Part shown: positions 1 to 10,962 of the stretch, in pieces
How the letters are laid out: every line of letters begins with the position of its first letter
How positions within the stretch are numbered: the stretch's first letter is position 1
From: Polyodon spathula
Taxonomy: Eukaryota > Chordata > Actinopteri > Acipenseriformes > Polyodontidae
Length of the DNA: 64,000 bases
Reading direction: 5' to 3'
NCBI RefSeq assembly: GCF_017654505.1
Contig: NC_054538.1
Location: 51,156,489 to 51,220,488, forward strand
The notes under the pieces: model-generated
What the model was told of the DNA's origin: nothing
Databases searched by the model: none
The model's input: only the letters and a program-made list of their open reading frames with translations
Translations under genes and position numbers: made by a program

Positions 1-2503
1 CCTCTATTACAAATTCGAATAGCTGTAAACTGCCAACTTAATGCAGCTCAGGGACTTCTGGGCCGGGAGGCTCCGACTGAAGCCTTTTTTTGGAAGAGGC
101 CTCTTTGTTTGGCATATGGCATCTATTTATTATAGCTGCTGTATTGAATGGACTACAATTCCCATGATAACAAGTACATCATATATCAAGATTCTTCCTT
201 TGCTTTTTCCCACAAAGGGTTGCTGGTCTGGAATGCATGTGCCAATGCCACCACTGTAGAGGCAGACAGTTGTCTATGTGTAGTCATTAATGAGGGTAAA
301 CAGACGTGATTGTTAGCCTAATATAATCTGGCCTGAATATTAAACAGGAAGGGGCTACTGAAGGCAGACTGCATAGGCAATTTACAAACTGTAGTTCACA
401 CTTGATTAAAAAAATGTTTTTAGTCATTTTAAATACTGTTTAAAAAATGTTATGTGTTATTTTTATGTGAAAGAATAAAAAAAAAAAAACATTAAAAAAA
501 ACATTTTCAGTCAGAAATATATTTTGCTCTGTTTCTAAAATGATAATATTAATTATAATATATTTCAGTGTCTCTAAATAATTACAGTTCATTATTTTTC
601 TTTATCTTTCAGCACAATCTCTCTTTAAGAAGTATTCAGCATTATAGACCTGGTTTGGTTGGTTGTTAGAAGCAGCTTGGCAAAGGCTCTCTTTCAGCAA
701 CACTAGACATGTTCTGTCATAACAATAGGGGTGGTTTGGTTTGGCATCATATACGTCAGGATATTTTGCTTTATTTTGTTTAATTTCTATAAAGTATTTA
801 TTTGGTTTAAAATGTGCACATTATGAATAAAATTGTTTTTTTTTTTACACAAAGCAATTCCCATTCTATGGGTGTAATAAAGTCAAAGGACACAGTCTGC
901 AGTAATACTATGCGCCCTGTGATGTAATGATAAGGCACAGATTATTAAAATCAGTAAAGTCAATACAATCTGCAGTAGTCACACTTTATGTAATTACATC
1001 AGTCATAAAAAGCAACTTGATGCTGGCTGAAATATCAGTTATGTTAACGAATGCATTGTTTTTGTTGTCATCACATCCTGGTGACTTTTAAAAGCTCTTT
1101 AAACTAAGACATGTAGCTTAAATTAAGGGAAACTGAAAATGTTTAAATTGTATGCTACAGTTGAGGCACTGTCAGTTGGCTTAATCAATGAAATGTATAT
1201 ATTGCCTTTCTCATAGCACAATGCTCCAAACAATTCACCATCCCTGAATAGTCACCCTTGGAGGTAAAAGAGTGGCAGCAGTTGTACCTGAAATCTCACA
1301 CAGTTTCTATTCCTGTGCAAAAGTTTTAAATTATAGAGGACACCTGCTTTTGTTTGGCATAATATAAGTAAGGATTTATACAGGACACCTGCTATTCTTG
1401 GAATAGTGCCATGGAATCTTTTATTTTCATTGACAAGACCTCCAAGAGACGGCCCCTCCAACAACCCCCAGAGGCGAATGCCAGAGCATTAGTTTGATGT
1501 TTGGATACAAGGGAAGAAGGCTCCCTGCAGAGCCACCAACACCACTTCCTGGTGGCCTCACATCCAACTATAGGCCTGACATGACTTGCTTAGCTTCTGA
1601 GTTCCAATCAACCAAGGTGAAGCAAGTCACATGCAAGTCTTGAGAAAATATGTGTGCTTTTCCAGTAAAAAGATTTAAAGTAGTGTAACTTTTTTAAAGT
1701 TACCCACAGAGCAGGGGTAGCATAAGCCTCCTCACATTTCCTTATGAGCATGCATCTGGAGGTACCACCTCTTGGGGGTTGAGTAAGCCGTGCTTTGCCC
1801 AATACCATCCTCGGGCTCTCTATTTCCCTGGAAAGGTACTCACTTCACTTGTGACCTGTCACATACACCCAAGCCTAGTTGTTTTTTCCCCAGACCTAGA
1901 ACACAGACGAAGATAAGGAGCCCAGAGGGTACAGTATACACTGTACTATAGAATGTTCTCCTTCATCTAGGGTGCCACCCATTCTGGGGTGTTTGAATCT
2001 TTTAAGATGAGAAATCTGTTGAACTTGTGCATATATTAACGGATTGTCAGACATGTTGGCCAGCAAACCCTATCCCCACTACACCCATTACAGCTTTGTC
2101 AGTCACAGAAAAGTACCCCATTGCACTCCTTTTTAAACAAAGCCCCCACCCTGCTCCACCCTTTAATACTTGTAAGGCTCAATCAACATAGTTTCATGGG
2201 ACTTCACCAAGAAAAAAATTAAATTCTTTGAGGTAGAGGACTAGCTCAAACAAACACACAATAATGTAATATGTGAATATAAACAGTGTTGCCTAATCCC
2301 TAAATATTGCATATTACTTTAGCATAGCTACCATAATTTGAGAATGTAACATTTATTGTCCAGAAATACTGTGACAACAACCCCCAGAGCCCCATTTTAA
2401 AGCAACTGCAAGGTCACACTTTTCAACAAATTGCTAGTTAGGGGATTATAAAGTCTTGTTGCATAATTGGGGGTTAGCAGGCCAGAATTCTGCTGACATG
2501 TAT
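1..2503. other. AT-rich intergenic DNA, no gene seen
   Basis: No reading frame longer than about 70 codons and none with recognisable protein similarity. It holds short A and T runs (near 478-489 and 838-845) and ordinary AT-rich sequence. I see no element ends, splice-bounded exon or RNA gene. Confidence 0.6.
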
Positions 2504-2705
2504 CAGTGTGTGGCAGAGCAAAGCTCTGCCCTTTAAATTGGCAGGGATGGGGTTAACTTCCCCTACCTGCCTGGGTTTATTATGTTCAGGTGGCTGGGGT
2601 TGATTAGTTGATTAGGTTGATTAACGATCAATCAGCACTCAGCCACCTGATATAAAAGGAGGCCTCTGCTTCTCATTTGGAGAGAGGGAGCTGAGGAAGC
2701 AGGTT

Positions 2706-2746
<41 letters not shown>

Positions 2747-3258
2747 ATCCCAAAAATTCCACAAAACAAAACAAAAATACTGCTCCAAGCCTCTAGGTGG
2801 CAATATCCCACTTCTGACACCAAATGTGGCAGGCTGGCGAGTGGATAGAGGCCCAGAGACAGACTTCAGTTCAAACAAATATACTTTTATTATAAATAAA
2901 CACAAAATAAACATGCACAAAGGCAAAAACAAAGCAATTTAAACACAAAGAAAGACAAAAAAGCAAAACTTACAAAAATAACAATTTCCAGGCTGGGCAA
3001 TGCCTTCACTGGATTCAAACTTTCCAAACAACCAAAAAAAAAAAAAAAAAAAAACCAACCTGCTTCCTCAGCTCCCTCTCTCCAAATGAGAAGCAGAGGC
3101 CTCCTTTTATATCAGGTGGCTGGGTGCTGATTGATCGTTAATCAACCTAATCAACTAATCAACCCCAGCCACCTGAACATAATAAACCCAGGCAGGCAGG
3201 GGAAGTTAACCCCATCCCTGCCAATTTAAAGGGCAGAGCTTTGCTCTATCACACAGTG
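2504..3258 (-). mobile_element. Palindromic LTR retroelement insertion with 5-bp target duplication
   Basis: The right part (2825-3253, minus strand) is an LTR beginning TGTG and ending GCCACA, with a TATA box (TATAAAAGG, plus-view 3109-3117) and an AATAAA signal in plus-view TTTATT near 2885. Next to its 3' end lies a leader (2743-2824) with a primer-binding site. The left part (2509-2706, plus strand) is the first ~198 bp of the same LTR in the opposite orientation, nearly identical to the reverse complement of 3055-3253. The two orientations meet at a 36-base T run (2707-2742), and the right copy has a 21-base A run (3034-3054) at the matching place. CAGTG flanks both outer ends (2504-2508 and 3254-3258). 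Seen: arms, TG...CA ends and duplication. Inferred: the inverted structure existed before integration. Confidence 0.85.
2801..2822 (-). other. Primer-binding site of LTR element (tRNA-Leu-like)
   Basis: On the minus strand, TGGTGTCAGAAGTGGGA begins two bases after the LTR end. This matches the form of primer-binding sites assigned to tRNA-Leu in vertebrate retroelements such as ERV-L. The tRNA assignment is from memory of that class. The position directly after an LTR is seen in the sequence. Confidence 0.65.
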
Positions 3259-3269
3259 ACATATTGATT

Positions 3270-3505
3270 TTCCTTGAAAGATGCAAATCAGATTTTTAGT
3301 TTCCTCACAGATTACATTACATCTCATTCAGAGGCACCTGCTGCAACACAGGGCGCCCCGAACAAGAGTGCCCGCTACTGAGTCACTAACTTCACTTTCT
3401 GTAGTACTTAACGGAGATCTACCATCCAAGTATTAACCAGGCCAAACCTTAATTAGCTTCTTCTTTAAGGTTCCATGGTGGTATGGCTGCAGTGGCAGCG
3501 TTCTA
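3270..3505 (-). repeat. 5S rRNA-derived sequence, possible 5S-type SINE
   Basis: Read on the minus strand, 3494 down to about 3402 resembles a degenerate 5S rRNA gene. The plus strand shows CCATCCAAGTATTAACCAGG (complement of the conserved 3' half and C-box region), TTAGCTTC, and GGTGGTATGGCTGC (complement of the gene start). About 10-20% of positions differ and part of the middle is altered, so it is not a working 5S gene. Sequence continuing past the 5S part (down to about 3270) could be a SINE body of the SINE3/AmnSINE type, but I do not recognise it. It lies directly beside the palindromic LTR insertion. Confidence 0.6.
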
Positions 3506-5303
3506 ACACTATAATGTTAACAGTATGAAACCATAAGCGATTGCAGTACTCCTTCATTATTTTATACAATTATGATTTGGCCATGTTGACAGTAACTTGT
3601 ACATGTATATAGTTTATTGCAAAAAGGACCCTTAACTAATGTACTGTTTTAAACCTTTCACAATTTCATAAAGAAGTATATCATATAGAAAGAAAACAAG
3701 GCAGAGTTGTACAATTAATTGTGCACAATAAAAGTGCTCCCTTCTGCAAAGAAGTATAACTTGAAATGATATTGAGGAAGTGCAGATTGGATTGATTCAG
3801 CCTTTCCTTGATTTTTAGTTTTTTTTATATAAATGCTAAGGTGTCCCCTGCCAGCCACGTTTCCCAGCAGTGTGTAAACTAGAGCAGTCAGCAGTTTTTT
3901 TAATAAACATTTTGTTTTATTTTCTAGGATGTGTGAGGGAGGATTTTCTCATGCTGAAACCTCATTTAGACACCTTGCGATGTAAATAAAACTGTTGTGC
4001 ATTTTGCAGTGCTAATCTGCATACCCTCCAGCAGTCCTGGAAATAATCAAATGCTCATTTTCAAAACATGATGTACAGAGTGGTGTCAGATAAAAAAAAG
4101 GAATTTAAGATGCTAGATTATGGTTAGGTTGTATGCTAGTTGCTATGGTTCAAAGGTGCCCATGTGCAAAAGTAGTTTTTTATGATGTTCATTCTGCAGA
4201 ATGAAATTTACATTCCTATGGTCTGAAATGCATCTATTTATTTCAGTTCTCAATACTGTACATTAAATTGACAGCCTTTCAGGTATTGACCACAAGCTTG
4301 TGAACTACAACACATACAGAGGATGGCTACTTTTGACCCTCTGCTCACCCTCATTCGCTCGCAGCGGATTAGAGTAGCCTGTGACACATAGTTTAGGTGT
4401 TAGTCTATGTGGTACACCCATAACTTTAAACACTTATATCATAGGATATACAGCAGTACTATAAACACTAATTAAGAAAAAAACATAGTGATGTTGTTTG
4501 TTATCAGTTGTTATATGGCGTTTATTTATTTTATTATATGCTGATGAAAGGTGAGGTACGGCACAGGCTACACTCATGGTTGTTCCACAAAAGCTTCCCC
4601 TTTCAGCTTTGTGAGTGCACATGACCCTGAAAACCTATTACTTTTCAATCTTATACCTTTCTTAGACAAGCAACCAATTGTCCCAAACAATCTTCTGAAG
4701 CCCATCTTGTGACTACTTGTGAAGTGGAATGGATTCAAACCCAAGCCTTGGTTTTCATAATGGTGCCCATTTATCACCTCACAGTGAAGCAGTGCAGTAA
4801 GTTGTTGACTCCATCTTAAGCTCTCATTAGGTGCTGGCTCCTCATAGTCCTATCTGTGAATTGTTTCCTAATGGGCAGATTAGATAGTCAAAGCAGACTC
4901 CCAATAATCTGAGAGCACTGTGCTGCTGAGTAGCTTGTAGTCTATAAGTCCTAACACCCCTTGGTCTTTGTGATACCATTACGGTAATAATATCACCTTT
5001 GCTCCTCAAAAACCTGCTGGCCATAATCCTGTAAACCAGTTTTTTAAAACAATCTTGTTGAAAGAATTTGTTAAACTGATTCCCAATTGGCAAGGATTTA
5101 CATATGCTGTGGACTGTCTTGCACATATGGTAATTTGAACCTGTTCCTATCAGATTCTACTAATGTTGCAATTAAGACAGTCTGCCCCTGTGGTTGTTAT
5201 ATTAAGTGGTTCCAGACTTGAAGTCCATTTCACAGTTTTTTGCATGTCATATTAGTAGGTGATTGACATTAATAGTCAGTTAACAGGTATTTGTAATAGT
5301 AAA
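3506..5303. other. Intergenic DNA, nothing recognised
   Basis: AT-rich DNA without similarity that I can name. The 94-codon minus frame at 4842-5126 has no family motif and looks like a chance frame. Confidence 0.55.
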
Positions 5304-5535
5304 TGTGCCTTCTGCCAGTTCTGTTGTCAATTCAAAGCTTGTCTTCTTTCTATTTTTTAAACTTTTTGGGGTCTTCCAGTCCTGGTTTCAATGTTTTTCC
5401 CTCTTTATACAAGTCAAGGTTGTTATAATAGTAGAAAACACTAGTGGAGGTTTTGAGTAAATTGCTGATGCTTATAATGTTATATATAATTTTATAACTA
5501 ACATGCAACATGTTTAAGACTTTTGCACAGCAGTT
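5304..5535 (+). mobile_element. 3' end of an old Tc1/mariner-type element
   Basis: The block TGCCTTCTGCCAGTTCTG ... AAGACTTTTGCACAGCAGT matches the right end of the relic at 10244-10922, including the shared GTTATAATAGTAGAAAA box. It holds one terminal inverted repeat and some subterminal DNA and has no transposase. A 60-70 bp stretch in the middle (about 5340-5400) is absent from the other copy. Confidence 0.6.
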
Positions 5536-6354
5536 TATATAAGTATGATGTATTAATATACTGCATTTGGTATGGTTCCAGACCCTTGCACAATATTTAT
5601 GTCATTCTTTGACTGGTGCACAGAGTTGTGCTGCTAGTTGAAATGTAGTTTCATGAAATGTTTCTAGCCACCAGGAGAGTATCATGCAACTTTGTTGTTG
5701 TCTGCAAAGGTGCAGACATTGTGAACCTGTTCCTCTGAAGTTTCAGGGCACAAGAGAGGAGACTAGATTGAGTGTGATGTCCTGTGTGTTTCGGCCCGCT
5801 TTAGCAACTGTGCTGCTGCTGTTCAAGCAGGTAAGACATCTGGAATGAGTTTTAAATAATTTGAAGCCGATGAGACCCATAACACTTTAACACTTCTGGA
5901 GGAGTGCTACCAAGTAATGAGCTGCTAGACTGAATCAAAACAGAATTACCTTGTAGTCAGATTTGGAGTCACCACCTCCTGGGCCTGAATGCAACTTGCA
6001 CAGCAGTCATGCTGTTAGTGTTTGTACAGGCAAATTAGCTCTAGATTTATTCCAAGGGCCCACGGACATAGCAAATAATGGCTAAGGAGGAATTGTTTCT
6101 CATGTAGAACGAGGCAGGTTCAAAGTTAAAGAGTTACATTTTTTAAAACAGATACAAGTTCCCCTTTTTTTGGCTGGAAACTGATGCAAAAAACACAGTT
6201 TGTTATAAATCACAGCCCTTTACAAAAGCAATGATTTAAACAAAAACATATTCTAACTTAATTATTAAACCCATACTATGAACATGAATACTAATGTCTA
6301 TCAAACAAAAGAGCACAATATCTCCAACTCTGTAGGTCCCCAGTGTATATTTTG
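5536..6354. other. Intergenic DNA, nothing recognised
   Basis: No gene, RNA or element end that I can support. Confidence 0.5.
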
Positions 6355-6714
6355 TAGTGTAATAATCCATCCATCCATTGTCATTAACTGCTTAATCCTT
6401 TAAAGGGCTGTGGTGAGCCGGAGCCTAACCCAGCAGACATGGGGTGCAAGGCAGGACGACACCCTGGATGGGACGCCAGTCCATTGCAGGGCATTCCACA
6501 CACACACACAGAGCAATTTAGAATGACAAATCAATCTGAACAGCATGTCTTTGGACTGTGGAAGGAAACCAGAGTACCCAGAGAACACCCACACAGACAC
6601 AGGGAAAACATGCAAACTCCACACAGACAGACCCCTAGGCCGTAATCAAACCCAGGACTCTGGAGCTGTGAGGCAGCAGTGCTACCCACCACTGTGCCAC
6701 ACTAGTGTAATAAT
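6355..6714 (-). mobile_element. Retroposon (LINE 3'-end/SINE type) with 12-bp target duplication
   Basis: The element body is 6367-6702, flanked by perfect copies of TAGTGTAATAAT (6355-6366 and 6703-6714). The left edge is a (CCAT)n tail. The body contains phrases common in a dispersed vertebrate repeat: GGAGCCTAACCCAGCAG, TTTGGACTGTGGAAGGAAAC, CATGCAAACTCCACACAGA, and GCTGTGAGGCAGCAGTGCTA near the right edge. The tail and long duplication fit target-primed reverse transcription with the tail on the left, so the sense strand is minus. The exact LINE or SINE family name is uncertain. Confidence 0.8.
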
Positions 6715-7775
6715 ATTAAATGCTGTTATGAATGTATCTTTCATGTAGTCTTATAGCATTTAATCACTTAGAACTGGTGCAGTGGCGTCTCTTACCAAAA
6801 TCTGAACGCCAGAGTTCCTTATAGAATGAGATTTGATCACGTTAGAAAATATGGGTCAGTTTTACACCTTCTGTTCCTTTTCACTTGTTACTGAGAACAG
6901 GATGTATCTGAGCCCTCAGAATGGCATCAAAAGTCCTAAATATGAACTTAAGATAAGATAAGGTTATATCCATCCTCCAGTAAACTATTTTCTGTTTGCA
7001 AGATGTATTTTTATTTGGAGAAATATTATTTTTGATACTACAATGTATTGTATTTTGTTGTGGCTTTTTTTGTTATATTTGAGATATTTTCCTTTGAATA
7101 CTGTGTGACACAGTGTGAGTCCATTACATTTCAGTTGAAATGTAACTGGAAATGGTCAGTGCCAGAAGTATACACGTTCTAATGAGATTAACCTCCTGAA
7201 GGTTGACTAGGGATGGGTAAAGTTATCATCGTTGGACCCTGTTTCTCTCAACTAATGATGTTGTGTCTCACAGCACTTCCAGTAGCTGTTAAATTGAATG
7301 ATGTGCTAGTGACATCAATGTTGGGCCACTTAGTAGATTGCACACCCAAAATGATAAGGATATAAATAGATAAGATGCCTGTAAAGTCAGAAGTTTATCA
7401 TTTTCAAATATTCACAATGCCTATTAGTTGTATTTAATGACTACCCACACATTCTGTACACGTGTATAACGTACAGACAGACATTTGTCGCTTAAATACA
7501 ATTTTCTAAGTGTCACTAACTTGATTTTTAAACTTTTTGGCCCATTGGCTTTATTTACTGTGTTTTCATCCTTACAGCCAGAAAGGGAAAAGGCATGTGG
7601 CTCTGATATCCGGTTCTTATGGTTTAAAACAACAGGTAGCTTTTACATTCAACTTTATAGGCAGCCTAATGTTTTATAACAACCAACCAGGGCAGTCATG
7701 CTATCACAAAACTAACAAAAACTAATTCCAATAAACAATGGAATTCCATGCAATGTGTTGGAGAAATATCTCCAT

Positions 7776-7781
<6 letters not shown>
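6715..7781. other. Intergenic DNA, nothing recognised
   Basis: AT-rich DNA, no supported gene or element. Confidence 0.5.

Positions 7782-7864
<83 letters not shown>
7782..7864. repeat. (TG)n microsatellite
   Basis: About 41 uninterrupted TG units. The cysteine/valine and threonine/histidine frames across it are artefacts. Confidence 0.98.
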
Positions 7865-7866
<2 letters not shown>

Positions 7867-7954
7867 CCCAGCTATGGATAAACTGTTTTATCAGATCTGT
7901 CTGCTTTTGGTTACTTATTTGGTGATCCACTTTGTCAGCCTTTTTGCAAATGAC

Positions 7955-8395
7955 TGTTGTAAAGTGAGTGGTCAAGACTGGTCAAGGCTTAGTGCTACTT
8001 TACATACTTTTATGCATAAAACAAACACAGGAACATAAACACTGAAAACACAAACGAACTCTTCAAAATAAGCAAAACAGCAGCCAAGCTTCAGCTATCA
8101 CAGTGCAATATTAATCTTTCTCTACTCTCGCTCACTCTCCCCTCCTACATACCCTCCCAAAATAAATTATTTTGTCCTTTTATACCATGTGGACAGTGAT
8201 TGACAATTAATCATTAATTCACTATCTGGCCATATTCCACACTTTTCCAATCACAAAATCAATTAAACAATCAATTACTTAAAACCATGTGGCTGTGCAG
8301 ATGGTGGCCAACTTGACTCCAGGCAGTTTCTTCACTAAGATGGCCACCAGCCACCAAACACTTATACACACATGCAGAGCCTCTGCTCTGCCACA
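7955..8395 (-). mobile_element. Solo LTR, minus orientation
   Basis: On the minus strand it starts TGTGGCAGAGCAGAGG, the same edge as the LTRs at 2509 and 9652, and ends CTTTACAACA. It has TATAAAAGG (plus-view 8177-8185) in the usual upstream position and AATAAA-like ATAAAAG near the 3' end. Flanks ATGAC (7950-7954) and GTGAC (8396-8400) differ at one base, which fits an old 5-bp duplication. The right edge is firm; the left edge is a best guess. Confidence 0.65.
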
Positions 8396-9601
8396 GTGAC
8401 CTTATAACTTGTTTCAGGTTGCCCTGTAGTGGTGGAAGACCTAATGTAGAATGTAATGAAGCTAGATGGTGTTAATAGACCCCTACAATTGGCAGGCAGC
8501 AGGGGGTGGAGAGGGCTGTTCTAGGCACATTGTAAACCCAAAGAGTGCTAAAGTGTTTTGAAGCCAAATGCTCCCTGCTGAGGGACTTCTCCAAGTAGTG
8601 TGAATAACCCTCATTCTCACCAAGTCTAGGATACGAAAAGCCTAGGGGATCTCAAAGAATACCATACTGGTAGTCCTAAAAAAGTGGTACATATTTTGTT
8701 AGAATCGTGGTAGTTACTGATAATCTTAACTTCTGACAAAAGAGTGCATTGTTAACTTTTTATGTATTTCATTTAAATAGTACATATGCCCAAGCCAAAA
8801 TCCAGGGCATTTGTCCAGGAGATACTATGTGTTGTGCTTGATGTTTTAGTTAGATACAAAAAAAAAATGCCTTGACTCAAGGCCTGATTTTGAAACAAGG
8901 TAAATTTTAATGTTAAAAATCTAGAATGAATAAACTTTAACTGATCTTTTCTGCAACATGGTTCAGTTGAATAATATTAATATTGTTATTTTCCTTTCAG
9001 AAAAAAAGGGGACAGTCATTGCTATACAATGTACAAACATATTGACACCCTGTTTTCAATATCATATTCCTGTATACCATGCAATATGATTATATGAAAT
9101 ATGATTTAGCAATACATATAATACCAATTTGTTTAGAAGATAAAAGCTAAAGCGATCCACAAATATTTTTTGTAAATTATTGTTTTTAATATTTTTTTTT
9201 TTAGCTGTAGTGTGGTAAAATGTGAATAACATCTGACACCTCTGGGAAAATCAGTTATAAAAATCAGTTTAAAAAGTAAACGTTAGGCCAGTTTTAATCA
9301 TATTGGTGAGATTTACCACTTCTGTATATGGCATGATGTTTTGTGTTCAAGTCTGTAACCTGAACTCCATGTATGTTCACATTTGTACCATTGTTCCTCT
9401 GCACCATTTCCAAAAATGTTTCTGTTTAGCCATCCTGCAGTGTGCTATTCAACCCTCAATGACAAATCTTGACTGTTTCATAACCAGCCCACAAAGATAG
9501 CATTTATTAGCTTTTCACTATTAGGATGCTGTAAACATTACTTGTTGGTTAGAGATTATTTAGATAAATGGGAAATTAAAAGCATTCAAAATAGTTATAT
9601 G

Positions 9602-9603
<2 letters not shown>
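8396..9603. other. Intergenic DNA, nothing recognised
   Basis: AT-rich DNA with no supported gene or element. Confidence 0.5.

Positions 9604-9651
<48 letters not shown>
9604..9651. repeat. (CA)n microsatellite, split by an LTR insertion
   Basis: CA repeat that resumes at 10222-10234 on the other side of the LTR at 9652-10221, so the LTR landed inside a pre-existing CA tract. Confidence 0.95.
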
Positions 9652-9653
<2 letters not shown>

Positions 9654-10221
9654 TGGCAGGCTGGAGAGTGGACAGAGGCCCAGAGACAGACGGCAGTTCA
9701 AAAAATATATACTTTTATTATAAATTAATGCAAAATAAACATGCACAAGGGCAAAATGAAGATGTTTAAACACAAATACCTAAACAAAGAAAACAAAACT
9801 TACAAAAATAAGGTTTCCAGGCTGGGCAATGCCTTCACTGGAAGCCAAACAACCAAACAACCAAACAACCAAACAACCAAACAACCAAACAACCAAACAA
9901 CCAAACAACCAAACAACCAAACAACCAAACAACCAAACAACCAAACAACCAAACAACCAAACAACCAAACAACCAAACAACCAAACAACCAAACAACCAA
10001 ACAACCAAACAACCAAACAACCAACCTACTTCCTCAGCTCCCTCCTCCTTAATGGGAAGCAGAGGCCTCCTTTTATGTCAGGTGGCTGGCTGCTGATTGA
10101 TCGTTAATTAAACTAATCATCTAATCAACCCCAGCCACCTGAACACAATGAACCCAGGCAGGTAGGGGAATTTAACCCCATCCCTGCCAATTTCTAAAGA
10201 GCAGAGCTGTGCTCTGCCACA
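9652..10221 (-). mobile_element. Solo LTR (570 bp), minus orientation, TSD CACAC
   Basis: Minus-strand edges are TGTGGCAGAGCACAGC and CAGCCTGCCACA. It has a TATA-like TAAAAGG box (plus-view near 10068-10074) and AATAAA in plus-view TTTTATTATAAA (9713-9724). It is the same family as the LTR at 2825-3253, which is shorter because this copy carries a large 8-bp repeat expansion. CACAC flanks both sides, within a CA tract, so the duplication cannot be told apart from the tract itself. No internal retroelement sequence adjoins, so this is a solo LTR formed by LTR-LTR recombination. Confidence 0.88.
9846..10023. repeat. (CCAAACAA)n 8-bp tandem repeat inside the LTR
   Basis: About 22 near-perfect units. 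Frames across it read as repeating Asn/Gln/Thr/Lys/Pro or Trp/Leu/Phe/Gly/Cys/Val and are not genes. The related LTR at 2825-3253 has only one such unit followed by a 21-base A run here. Confidence 0.97.
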
Positions 10222-10243
10222 CACACACACACACATATATACA

Positions 10244-10922
10244 CACTGCTGAGTTTTTTCTACTCTGATGCATTATGAGCATCAACAATTTACTCAAATT
10301 CTCTACTAGTGTTTTCTACTATTATAACAACCTTGAATTGCATAAAGAAGGAAAAACATTAAGTGAAATAGCTCACATCACTTGATTTTCAATGTGTGGT
10401 ATCCGAAGCATAATTAACAAGTACAGAGAAACATCATCTGTAATTGAACCCAGGACTGGAAGACCTAAAAAGCTGCCTAACAAGGATGCGCAATACTTGA
10501 AGATAATATTCTTATGGAGTAGAAAGAAGACAAGCATTGAATTGACAACAGTACTGACGGAAGACACAAGTGGTGTTGTCCATCAAATAGACAATACGAA
10601 GGTCACTCTCGAAATCAGGACTCAAAAGATGTGTTGCAGTAAGAATACCTCTGTTAAGAAAGGGGAACAAGACTAAAAGGCTAAAGTATGCACAAGAACA
10701 CAGAAATTGGACTATGGAACAATGGTCAAAGGTGCTTTGGACTGTTGATGGATGGACAACGACACCTGTGCCTTCTGCCAGTTCTAGTGTCAATTCAACG
10801 CTGTCAAGTCAAAGTTGTTATAATAGTAGAAAATACTAGTGAAGGCTTTGAGCTTATTGTTGATGCTCATAATGCATCAGAGTAGAAACATACAACATGT
10901 CTAAGACTTTTGCACAGCAGTG
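10244..10922 (+). mobile_element. Degenerate Tc1/mariner-type element
   Basis: The two ends are inverted copies of each other over about 90 bp: left CTACTCTGATGCATTATGAG at 10260-10279 and its complement near the right end. The right end is complete (AAGACTTTTGCACAGCAGTG followed by TA); the left has lost about 30 bases. Inside, weak Tc1 transposase remains: a helix-turn-helix-like region near 10392-10480 with PRTGRPKKL and a later region with AQEHRNWTMEQW, in different frames. It is short for a Tc1 element because the catalytic core is missing. It shares ends with 5304-5535. Confidence 0.65.
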
Positions 10923-10923
10923 T

Positions 10924-10962
10924 AGATAGATAGATAGATAGATAGATAGACAGATAGATAGA
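10924..10962. repeat. (GATA)n microsatellite
   Basis: About ten tetranucleotide units starting at the TA edge of the Tc1 relic. Confidence 0.95.

Noticed and set aside
4842..5126. 94-codon minus-strand ORF
   Set aside because: No recognisable domain and no supporting context; the length is not unusual for chance in 64 kb.
7712..8038. 87- and 96-codon frames rich in Thr/His or Cys/Val
   Set aside because: They are translations of a (TG)n microsatellite.
9846..10023. CRISPR-like array
   Set aside because: Units are contiguous with no spacers, and the DNA is eukaryotic.
9741..10107. Several overlapping frames on both strands rich in Asn/Gln/Thr/Pro or Val/Trp/Leu/Phe
   Set aside because: All are readings of the CCAAACAA tandem repeat inside a solo LTR; no start context or conserved flank.
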